From Desulfuromonadaceae bacterium GWB2_53_15 (GTDB lineage Bacteria > Desulfobacterota > Desulfuromonadia > Geobacterales > Pseudopelobacteraceae), in NCBI GenBank assembly GCA_001824455.1, contig MHXL01000174.1, positions 1 to 5,171 on the forward strand: a stretch of 5,171 nt of DNA. The letters run 5' to 3'. Shown here piece after piece: positions 1-5,171 of this stretch. Position 1 is the stretch's first letter; every line of letters begins with the position of its first letter. Made by a program: the position numbers and the translations under genes. Below the pieces are notes generated by a model. It made no database searches and had not been told where the DNA came from. It saw only the letters and a program-made list of their open reading frames with translations.

Positions 1-61
1 ATAAATATATTTCGTTAAATTGTAAACACTTGCATCTTGTTGTGGTATGAGGTAATAGGTT

Positions 62-90
62 TTGACTAAATTTCCTTTATAATGTTTAGT
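62..90 (+). promoter_or_regulatory. Putative etfB-etfA-EMO operon promoter with overlapping inverted repeat
   Basis: TTGACT at 62-67 resembles a sigma-70 -35 box (5 of 6). Two -10 candidates follow. A perfect TATAAT lies at 78-83, but only 10 bases from TTGACT, so it would need another and weaker -35. TTTAGT at 85-90 (4 of 6) lies at the ideal 17-base spacing. The half-sites ACTAAA (65-70) and TTTAGT (85-90) form an exact 6-bp inverted repeat whose centres are 20 bp apart and which encloses the TATAAT, so a dimeric regulator could bind here. The region is strongly AT-rich and lies 45-70 bases before the etfB start. No transcription start can be proven from sequence. Confidence 0.4.
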
Positions 91-125
91 TGTCGTATGA
101 TTATTTTTTATGCATGTATGTAAGC

Positions 126-129
126 GAGG
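126..129 (+). promoter_or_regulatory. Ribosome binding site deciding the etfB start
   Basis: GAGG at 126-129 lies five bases before the ATG at 135. This supports ATG 135 over the in-frame TTG at 90, which has no comparable site and would add 15 residues not found at the N-terminus of EtfB proteins, which typically begin near the MxIVVCxKQVPDT motif. Confidence 0.7.
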
Positions 130-134
130 CCTCC

Positions 135-950
135 ATGCTCATCGTTGTCTGTATCAAACAGGTCCCCGATACAACCCAGGTCCAGATCGATCCGGTCACC
201 AATACCCTGGTGCGCGAGGGGATACCTTTCATCGTCAATCCTTACGATACCCATGCGCTGGAAGAGGCGTTGCGCCTCAAAGACCAGTTCGGCTGCCAGG
301 TCGCCGCCCTCTCCATGGGTCCGCCCAATGCCGAAGCCACACTCAAAAAAGCGCTGGCTCTGGGGGTTGATAAGGCCATTCTGCTCTCTGATCGAGTCTT
401 TGGTGGCGCTGACACACTGGCCACCAGTAACGTGCTGGCCGCTGCCATCCGCAAGCTGCAGGCCGAAGTGGATGAAGTCGGCCTGGTGCTGTGCGGCAAG
501 CAGACCATTGACGGTGACACGGCTCAAGTCGGTCCCGGCATTGCCAGCCGACTGGACTACCAGCAACTCACCCTGGTGGACCGCATTGAGAGTCTTGATT
601 TGAGCGGGAAGAAAATCCGGGTAAGCCGTAAGTTGGAGGGACGCCACGAAATTGTTGAGGCGCCCTTGCCGGCCATGCTGACTGTTGTCCGCGAACTTAA
701 CCGGCCGCGTTACCCCAGGGTGCCGATGCGACTGGCTGCGGACGGGGCAACGGTGGAGGTCTGGAACAACCAGGTGCTCAAGCTGGACGAACAGAAGATC
801 GGGCTGAAAGGGTCACCGACCTGGGTCAGCAAGATTTTTTCTCCCGAACGCATACAGGGCGAGATCCTGGGTGACGGCGCCGCCGACCCGGAGGGGACCG
901 CCGCACTATTGATCGAAAAACTGCTGGCCAAGGACATGCTGCCAATCTAA
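135..950 (+). CDS. etfB: Electron transfer flavoprotein subunit beta (EtfB)
   Basis: This gene encodes the beta subunit of the cytoplasmic EtfAB heterodimer, which carries electrons from dehydrogenases, typically acyl-CoA dehydrogenases, to a membrane quinone reductase. The product is 271 residues, normal for the family. It opens with IVVCIKQVPDT (3-13), followed by NPYDTHALEEAL (35-46), MGPPNAEATL (61-70), a GGADTLATS loop (90-98) and LCGKQTIDGDTAQVGP (119-134), the nucleotide/FAD-binding segment. The ETF-beta signature region is at about 163-183 (VSRKLEG...PLPAMLT) and deviates from my recollection of the pattern only at R170. The N-terminal and DGDTAQVGP motifs resemble the Acidaminococcus/clostridial, bifurcation-type EtfB more than the mitochondrial/Paracoccus type; this is a judgement from memory, not an alignment. 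It is the first gene of the unit, and a repeat element separates it from etfA. Identification is secure; the physiological electron donor is inferred. Confidence 0.96.
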   Translation: MLIVVCIKQVPDTTQVQIDPVTNTLVREGIPFIVNPYDTHALEEALRLKDQFGCQVAALSMGPPNAEATLKKALALGVDKAILLSDRVFGGADTLATSNVLAAAIRKLQAEVDEVGLVLCGKQTIDGDTAQVGPGIASRLDYQQLTLVDRIESLDLSGKKIRVSRKLEGRHEIVEAPLPAMLTVVRELNRPRYPRVPMRLAADGATVEVWNNQVLKLDEQKIGLKGSPTWVSKIFSPERIQGEILGDGAADPEGTAALLIEKLLAKDMLPI

Positions 951-960
951 AACAAAATCT

Positions 961-1099
961 ACCACGGAGGCACAGAGACACGGAGAACTTAAAAACAATT
1001 CGGTAGAAATGCGAAAAATTGATTATAAAACCATCACATGGTTTTACTGTTTTTACATGTTTTTTACTGATTTTCTCTGTGCCTCAGTGTCTCAGTGGT
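961..1099. repeat. Palindromic intergenic repeat, copy 1 (between etfB and etfA)
   Basis: Arms 961-987 and 1073-1099 are inverted repeats: 22 of 27 positions pair as Watson-Crick, two more as G-T/G-U, and three mismatch (966/1094, 974/1086, 978/1082). The left arm is ACC followed by three octamers, CACGGAGG, CACAGAGA and CACGGAGA, which fit CACNGAGR. The complement of the right arm reads CACTGAGA, CACTGAGG, CACAGAGA. The 85-base loop is AT-rich and unrelated to that of copy 2. The element begins 10 bases after the etfB stop and ends 17 bases before the etfA ATG. There is no T-run after the right arm, so it is not a classical terminator on the + strand. No transposase and no flanking target duplication is visible. 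It resembles non-coding multicopy elements of the REP/MITE kind, but the family is not named here. Confidence 0.85.
1026..1079 (+). other. Small hairpin and phased T-tracts inside repeat copy 1
   Basis: TAAAACCAT (1026-1034) and ATGGTTTTA (1038-1046) form a perfect 9-bp stem with a three-base loop, CAC. From the hairpin onward, T-tracts recur about every 10 bp (1042-1045, 1050-1054, 1060-1065, 1071-1074), and TTTTACTG appears twice exactly 20 bp apart (1042-1049, 1062-1069). T-tracts in helical phase are known to bend DNA. The hairpin could also be a weak terminator or attenuator because CTGTTTTT follows it, but its stem is AT-rich and the T-run is offset. No function can be assigned from sequence alone. 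Confidence 0.45.
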
Positions 1100-1116
1100 G
1101 AAAAAGGTTTGAATCT

Positions 1117-2433
1117 ATGACTGAACCGGTAAAAATTAAAAAACCCCGCGGCGTCGCCCAATTGATTGCCGGCGCCTGCATCGCCTGCGGTGCCCGTTGC
1201 CAGAGCGTTTGCCCGGTCAACTGTGTTGAGATGACCGACAGCGGCGAGCCGATCATCGATGCGCCGCGCTGCATCGGTTGCCAGAAATGCGTCAAAATCT
1301 GCCCGGCCTCTGCCCTGGAGATGTACTTCACTCCCGAGGAGCAGAAGATTCTCGCTGAATTGGCTGCCAGCGCCGCGCCAGTCGAAGAGGAAATCGACCC
1401 GGAAGCCGCCGCCCTGGCCAGGAAGCTGGCCCAATACAGCGGTGTGTGGGTCTTTGTGGAACAGACCGAAGGCGAACCAGCCAAGGTCTCCTGGGAGTTG
1501 CTCGGTGTCGGCGCAGAACTGGCTGCCAAGCTGGGGGTCGAGCTTTGCGCCCTGGTGATCGGCGAGAAGGTGGAGCACCTGTGCCGGGAAGCCTTCAACT
1601 ATGGTGCTTCCAAGGCTTATCTGATAGATGCTCCGGTCTTTTTCCATTACCGCACCGAGGCTTATCTGGAGGCTTGCTGCCACCTGATCGAAAAGTACAA
1701 GCCGGAGATCATACTGATGGGCGCGACCGGCATGGGACGTGACCTGGCTGGTGCTGTAGCTACCAAGGTTGCCACCGGCCTGACCGCTGACTGCACCGGT
1801 CTGGGAATCGACGATAAACGCAATCTGATGCAGACCCGCCCGGCCTTTGGCGGCAACATCATGGCCACCATCATGTGCGACAAGTTCCGTCCGCAAATGT
1901 CGACGGTACGCCCCAACGTCATGCCTATGCCGGCGCGAAGGGAAGCAGCCGACGGAATCATCATACGCGACGACTTCACGGTTCCAGAGGAGAGCATCCT
2001 TACCAAGGTTATCGAGATTATCCGCGACACCAACAGTAAGGGTGCCGTGGACATTACCGGTGCTGACTTCATAATCTCAGGCGGTCGCGGCATGATGGGA
2101 CCGGACAACTTTGCCCTGTTGCAGGAGCTGGCCGACGAGCTGGGCGGCGTGGTGGGAGCCTCGCGCAGCGCCGTGGATGCCGGTTGGATGCCGGGCGACC
2201 GCCAGGTGGGACAAACCGGCAAGACCGTGCGCCCCAAGATCTACATCGCCTGCGGCATCAGTGGCGCCATCCAGCACCTGGTCGGCATGCAGGACTCGGA
2301 TATGGTCATAGCCATCAACCGTGACAAGAACGCTCCGATCTTCGAAGTAGCCACCTATGGTATCGTTGGTGATCTGTTTCAGGTGATTCCGGCCATAACG
2401 AGGAAAATTCGTGAGTTGAAACAAAAAAAATAA
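1117..2433 (+). CDS. etfA: Electron transfer flavoprotein subunit alpha with N-terminal ferredoxin domain (EtfA)
   Basis: This is the alpha subunit of EtfAB, which holds the electron-transferring FAD. At 438 residues it is about 100 longer than a plain EtfA because of an N-terminal 2x[4Fe-4S] ferredoxin domain (about 15-70). Motif 2 is canonical: C52, C55, C58, C62-P. Motif 1 is C21, C24, C28, C32-P, with one extra residue between the second and third Cys and a further C36. A Glu/Ala-rich linker (about 73-105) leads to the ETF alpha/beta domain (about 108-300). The C-terminal FAD domain has SGGRGMMG (321-328), ASRSAVDAGW (348-357), QVGQTGKTV (363-371) and the ETF-alpha signature at 375-401 (IYIACGISG...IQH...IAIN). 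An in-frame TGA at 1099-1101 excludes an earlier start; AAAAAGG at 1101-1107 is the probable ribosome binding site, nine bases from the ATG. A TAG follows the TAA stop directly. Ferredoxin-fused EtfA is known (for example CarE); the role of the extra clusters here is inferred. Confidence 0.96.
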   Translation: MTEPVKIKKPRGVAQLIAGACIACGARCQSVCPVNCVEMTDSGEPIIDAPRCIGCQKCVKICPASALEMYFTPEEQKILAELAASAAPVEEEIDPEAAALARKLAQYSGVWVFVEQTEGEPAKVSWELLGVGAELAAKLGVELCALVIGEKVEHLCREAFNYGASKAYLIDAPVFFHYRTEAYLEACCHLIEKYKPEIILMGATGMGRDLAGAVATKVATGLTADCTGLGIDDKRNLMQTRPAFGGNIMATIMCDKFRPQMSTVRPNVMPMPARREAADGIIIRDDFTVPEESILTKVIEIIRDTNSKGAVDITGADFIISGGRGMMGPDNFALLQELADELGGVVGASRSAVDAGWMPGDRQVGQTGKTVRPKIYIACGISGAIQHLVGMQDSDMVIAINRDKNAPIFEVATYGIVGDLFQVIPAITRKIRELKQKK

Positions 2434-2438
2434 TAGTC

Positions 2439-2575
2439 CACCACGGAGACACAGAGACACAGAGAAAAACCTAAAAAAACATCAGGGCTGAACCATACAA
2501 AAGAGAACTTTGGATCTTTTCTCCCCGTGTTTTGGTTTATCTCGCCTTACTCTGTGCCTCCGTGTCTCCGTGGTG
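2439..2575. repeat. Palindromic intergenic repeat, copy 2 (between etfA and the EMO gene)
   Basis: Arms 2439-2464 and 2550-2575 are inverted repeats identical at 24 of 26 positions; both mismatches are A-C pairs. The left arm is CAC followed by CACGGAGA, CACAGAGA and CACAGAG. The complement of the right arm is CAC followed by CACGGAGA, CACGGAGG and CACAGAG, the same CACNGAGR octamer structure as copy 1. The 85-base loop (2465-2549) shows no clear similarity to the loop of copy 1; it contains a weak AAAAGA/TCTTTT pairing (2499-2504 with 2515-2520). The element starts five bases after the etfA stop and ends 17 bases before the next ATG. In mRNA the arms could form a stable long hairpin. No open reading frame of its own and no target duplication is seen. 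Confidence 0.88.
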
Positions 2576-2592
2576 AAAATTGAGGTTTTGAC

Positions 2593-4566
2593 ATGACACC
2601 CAACCCGACCATATTCACACCGCTTTTGATCGCATCACTGTGTATCTTTGTCTGGGGCTGCTGGCGCCGGCTCAATCTGCTGACGCTCGGCAGGTCCGAG
2701 GACCGCTTCGACAATATCGGCACCCGTGTCGGCGAGATGCTGCTGTACGCCTTCGGCCAGAAACGGGTGCTGGCCAAACCTTTCGGTGTCAATCACTTCA
2801 TCATCTTCTGGTCGTTCATCATACTGTTGATCGCCAACGGCGAGTTTCTGCTGCATGGGGTATTCCCTTCCATCAGCCTGACCAAACTTCCGGACGGCAT
2901 CCTGTTGCCACTGTTGCTGATACTGGACATCGTATCGCTCATGGCCTTGCTGGCCGTGATCGTTGCTGCGGTACGCAGGGTCGTGTCGCCACCTTATCCC
3001 GAAGCCAGAACGCTGGAGGCGTTTTTCATCCTGACGCTGATTGGTACCCTGATGCTGGCCTATTTCGGTATCAACGCCGCCAAAATTGTTCGCATGCAGG
3101 CCGGCGCTCTTGCCCTGGCACAGACCTGGATGCCGGTTTCCAGCCGGTTTGCCACGTTTATCGTGCCATCCGATGCGAGGCAGGTGTACGAAATCAGCTG
3201 GTGGACGCATGCCTTTGCCCTGCTGGCCTTCATGTGCTATCTGCCGCACAGCAAGCATATGCACATCCTGACCGCCATACCCAACTGTTTCTTCCGCCGA
3301 CTGGAGAAGGCCAATACCCTGCCGCGCGAGGATTTTACCATCGGCAATACATTTGGCGTTGAGCAGGTAGACCGTTTCACCTGGAAGGATCTGCTGGACT
3401 CCTTTTCCTGCACCGAGTGCGGACGCTGCCGCAACGCCTGTCCGGCCGGCCTGACCGGCAAAGCGCTCAATCCGCAAGGCATCATCCATGAGATCAAGGT
3501 CAACCTGCTGAAGAATGGACCGTTGCTGAAAAAGGGCGAGAAGCCGTTGATGCCGCTGATCGGCGAAGGGGGCGAGGGCAGTTGTTCCGAGGAGGCCATC
3601 TGGGCCTGCACTACCTGTGGCGCCTGCATGGAGGCCTGTCCGGTCTTTATTGAACAGATGCCCAAGATCCTGCTCATGCGGCGTCATCTGGTGGAAACGG
3701 AGGCCAAATTCCCCGAAGAACTGCTGAATCTCTTTGAGAACATGGAAGGCCGCAGCAACCCTTGGGGGATTGCACCCAGCGAGCGGACCAAGTGGTGCGC
3801 GCAAATGGAGGTCAAGCCCTTCGAGAAAGGCAGGACCGAGTATCTCTTCTTTGTGGGGTGTGCCGGTTCGTTTGATTCACGCAACAAACAGGTCTCAGTT
3901 GCGTTGGCCATGCTGTTGGATAAGGCAGGGATTTCCTGGGGGATCCTGGGCAAGGATGAAAAATGCTGCGGCGATTCAGTACGGCGATTGGGTAACGAGT
4001 ACGTCTATGACCGCATGGCGCAGGAGAATGTGGCTATCTTCAGGGAACGGGGCGTGAAGAAAATTATTACCCAATGCCCCCACTGCTTTTCGACGCTGAA
4101 AAATGACTATCGGCAGTATGGGTTGGAGTTGGAGGTAATTCATCACTCCGAACTATTGCGAAATCTGGTTCAGGACGGTCGCATCAAACTGCCCCATCTG
4201 GCCGCAGGCATGGGTCAGACGGTCTTTCATGATTCCTGCTATCTCGGGCGCCACAACGATGTCTACGAAGCGCCACGTGAAGTCTTCTCCCTGGCCACCG
4301 GCAACGAACCGCTTGAGATGCAGCGGCATCGCGAGAACTCCTTCTGCTGCGGTGCCGGCGGTGGGCGCATGTGGATGGAGGAACATACCGGCGAGCGGAT
4401 CAATATCACCCGGGTCAAAGAGGCGCTTGAGGAAAAGCCGGATACCATCTGCGTGTCCTGTCCGTACTGCATGACCATGTTCGAGGATGGTCTCAAGGAC
4501 GTGAATGCGGAAGGTGTCCGGGTGCGCGATGTCGCCGAGGTTCTGGCCGAGGCGGCGCTCAGGTAG
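2593..4566 (+). CDS. Membrane Fe-S oxidoreductase, ETF:menaquinone oxidoreductase (EMO) type
   Basis: This 657-residue protein probably accepts electrons from reduced EtfAB and reduces menaquinone. The N-terminal part is a NarI-like membrane domain with about five hydrophobic segments (about 6-24, 68-89, 103-128, 141-163, 203-218). H68, H88, H206 and H219 are candidate heme b ligands. A cytoplasmic 2x[4Fe-4S] domain follows: C273, C276, C279, C283-P and C339, C342, C345, C349-P. The C-terminal half has two HdrB-like CCG domains. The first is C423, CCG at 458-460, C495xxC498 (CX34CCGX34CXXC); the second is C549, CCG at 585-587, C623xxC626 (CX35CCGX35CXXC). These motifs bind non-cubane [4Fe-4S] clusters in HdrB. 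All expected cysteines are present, so the protein looks intact. TGAGG at 2581-2585 is the ribosome binding site, seven bases from the ATG, and an in-frame TGA at 2581-2583 excludes an earlier start. Proximity to etfBA supports the EMO role over a heterodisulfide or lactate oxidoreductase. The quinone specificity is inferred. Confidence 0.88.
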   Translation: MTPNPTIFTPLLIASLCIFVWGCWRRLNLLTLGRSEDRFDNIGTRVGEMLLYAFGQKRVLAKPFGVNHFIIFWSFIILLIANGEFLLHGVFPSISLTKLPDGILLPLLLILDIVSLMALLAVIVAAVRRVVSPPYPEARTLEAFFILTLIGTLMLAYFGINAAKIVRMQAGALALAQTWMPVSSRFATFIVPSDARQVYEISWWTHAFALLAFMCYLPHSKHMHILTAIPNCFFRRLEKANTLPREDFTIGNTFGVEQVDRFTWKDLLDSFSCTECGRCRNACPAGLTGKALNPQGIIHEIKVNLLKNGPLLKKGEKPLMPLIGEGGEGSCSEEAIWACTTCGACMEACPVFIEQMPKILLMRRHLVETEAKFPEELLNLFENMEGRSNPWGIAPSERTKWCAQMEVKPFEKGRTEYLFFVGCAGSFDSRNKQVSVALAMLLDKAGISWGILGKDEKCCGDSVRRLGNEYVYDRMAQENVAIFRERGVKKIITQCPHCFSTLKNDYRQYGLELEVIHHSELLRNLVQDGRIKLPHLAAGMGQTVFHDSCYLGRHNDVYEAPREVFSLATGNEPLEMQRHRENSFCCGAGGGRMWMEEHTGERINITRVKEALEEKPDTICVSCPYCMTMFEDGLKDVNAEGVRVRDVAEVLAEAALR

Positions 4567-4587
4567 CAGCTTGTATCTTTAAGCCTG

Positions 4588-4618
4588 AACCACAGGGGTC
4601 ACACCCTGTGGTTTTTTT
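4588..4618 (+). terminator. Rho-independent terminator after the EMO gene
   Basis: AACCACAGGG (4588-4597) pairs perfectly with CCCTGTGGTT (4604-4613), giving a 10-bp stem around a six-base loop, and seven T residues run from 4612 to 4618. It begins 21 bases after the EMO stop codon. There is no matching A-run on its left, so it should act only on + strand transcription, closing the etfB-etfA-EMO unit and separating it from the downstream gene. Confidence 0.92.
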
Positions 4619-4663
4619 ATTTGTAACTTACGAGCCTGTTTAGCAGGGTCTGGTGGAATTGCG

Positions 4664-5171
4664 ATGATCAGAAACAAAAGCCCCCGCTTGAAGCATCAGC
4701 CCAAAGGGGTTGAGCTGCTGTATGAGGACGATGATATCCTTGTGGTGAACAAGCCCTGCGGCCTGTTGACCATGGGGACGGAGCGGGATAAATCAAGAAC
4801 GGCCCACAGCATTCTCAATGAGTATGTCCGCAAGGGGAACAGCAAATCCCGCAACCGGATTTATATTGTTCATCGTTTGGATCGCGATACCTCGGGCATA
4901 CTGATTTTCGCCAAAAGCGAAAAAGCGAAACTGATATTGCAGGAACAGTGGAAAAATTCGGAAAAGAGATATCTGGCCGTTGTTTATGGTGAGCTTACCC
5001 CGAAAGAGGGGGTGATCAGCACTTATCTGGCGGAGAACAACGCTTACAGCGTGTATTCGACACAAGACACCACCAAAGGGAAACTATCTCATACGGCGTA
5101 TAAGGTTCTGAAAGAAGCAAAAGGCTTTAGCCTGCTGGAGATCCACCTTCTGACCGGCAGAAAGCATCAGA
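4664..5171 (+). CDS. RluA-family RNA pseudouridine synthase (5' part, cut by window end)
   Basis: The product converts uridine to pseudouridine in rRNA or tRNA in the cytoplasm. The 169 complete codons in the window show the family pattern: LLYEDDDILVVNKPCGLLT (18-36), the catalytic motif HRLDRDTSGI (70-79) with D73 as the expected nucleophilic aspartate, KRYLAVVYGE (101-110), and LLTGRKHQ (162-169), the start of the TGRxHQIR motif, where the sequence ends. There is no N-terminal S4 domain, so it resembles the short RluA-like members rather than RluC or RluD; such proteins run to about 220 residues or more, so at least about 50 are missing. The ATG is supported by GGTGGA at 4652-4657, six bases upstream, although the frame stays open further upstream. 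It lies beyond the terminator and is probably unrelated to the ETF genes. No convincing promoter is visible in the 45-base gap. The modified site cannot be told from sequence. Confidence 0.92.
   Translation, partial: MIRNKSPRLKHQPKGVELLYEDDDILVVNKPCGLLTMGTERDKSRTAHSILNEYVRKGNSKSRNRIYIVHRLDRDTSGILIFAKSEKAKLILQEQWKNSEKRYLAVVYGELTPKEGVISTYLAENNAYSVYSTQDTTKGKLSHTAYKVLKEAKGFSLLEIHLLTGRKHQ

Noticed and set aside
62..83. TTGACT plus TATAAT read as one standard sigma-70 promoter
   Set aside because: The two boxes are only 10 bases apart, too close for one promoter. Each may belong to a different -35/-10 pair, so the promoter call is kept at low confidence.
90..134. In-frame TTG at 90 that would extend EtfB by 15 residues
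   Set aside because: It overlaps the putative promoter, lacks a good ribosome binding site, and adds residues not typical of EtfB; ATG 135 has GAGG five bases upstream and gives the family-standard N-terminus.
961..1099. Repeat copy 1 as an intrinsic terminator separating etfB from etfA
   Set aside because: The right arm is followed by GAAAAAGG and not a T-run, the loop is 85 bases, and EtfA and EtfB are needed together.
951..1110. Target-site duplications flanking the repeat elements
   Set aside because: The flanks are A-rich on both sides, but no exact direct repeat directly borders the arms of either copy.
1084..1896. A 270-codon open frame on the - strand opposite etfA
   Set aside because: It overlaps the well-supported EtfA ferredoxin and ETF domains, has no recognisable domain, and its 3' end runs into the repeat arm.
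2423..2430. A run of eight A residues at the end of etfA as a slippage or frameshift site
   Set aside because: It lies in the last two codons, encodes an ordinary Lys-rich tail, and is followed by TAA-TAG; slippage would only alter or extend the tail, with no recognisable product.
961..2575. CRISPR-like or tandem repeat array suggested by the recurring CACNGAGR units
   Set aside because: The units are directly adjacent octamers within inverted arms, with no spacers of regular length and no cas genes; an inverted-repeat intergenic element explains them better.
2635..3804. A 389-codon open frame on the - strand opposite the EMO gene
   Set aside because: It is the shadow of a GC-rich gene in the opposite frame. 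Its translation shows no recognisable motif, while the + strand protein has every expected cysteine motif.
4619..4663. A separate promoter for the pseudouridine synthase gene
   Set aside because: TTGTAA at 4621-4626 resembles a -35 box, but nothing like a -10 box lies 16-18 bases downstream, and a CCTG/CAGG mini-hairpin (4635-4647) is too short to interpret.

Overview
The window looks like part of a chromosome from a Geobacter-like member of the Desulfuromonadales/Geobacterales. This is an inference from the gene set (EtfB, an EtfA with an N-terminal ferredoxin domain, and a NarI/HdrB-like membrane Fe-S oxidoreductase), from moderately GC-rich genes set between AT-rich spacers, and from the intergenic repeat type. 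No taxonomic marker gene is present.

Layout, all on the + strand: an AT-rich leader with a putative promoter (1-134); etfB (135-950); a 139-bp palindromic intergenic repeat (961-1099); etfA (1117-2433); a second palindromic repeat of the same family (2439-2575); a 657-residue membrane oxidoreductase of the ETF:menaquinone oxidoreductase (EMO) type (2593-4566); a strong intrinsic terminator (4588-4618); and the 5' part of an RluA-family pseudouridine synthase gene that runs off the window (4664-5171). No gap reaches 300 bases. No RNA gene, CRISPR array or transposase is visible.

The first three genes form one functional unit. EtfA and EtfB make a soluble flavoprotein heterodimer that takes electrons, most plausibly from acyl-CoA dehydrogenases encoded elsewhere. 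The membrane protein passes those electrons through [4Fe-4S] and HdrB-like (CCG) clusters, and probably heme b, to the menaquinone pool. The terminator closes this unit, and the pseudouridine synthase is a separate housekeeping gene.

The electron-transfer module belongs to known families. The least explained part of the window is the pair of palindromic elements. Each almost exactly fills one of the two gaps inside the operon, with arms built from three CACNGAGR octamers, unrelated loops, and a right end directly against the next gene's ribosome binding site. A second oddity is a non-canonical cysteine spacing in the first ferredoxin motif of EtfA.
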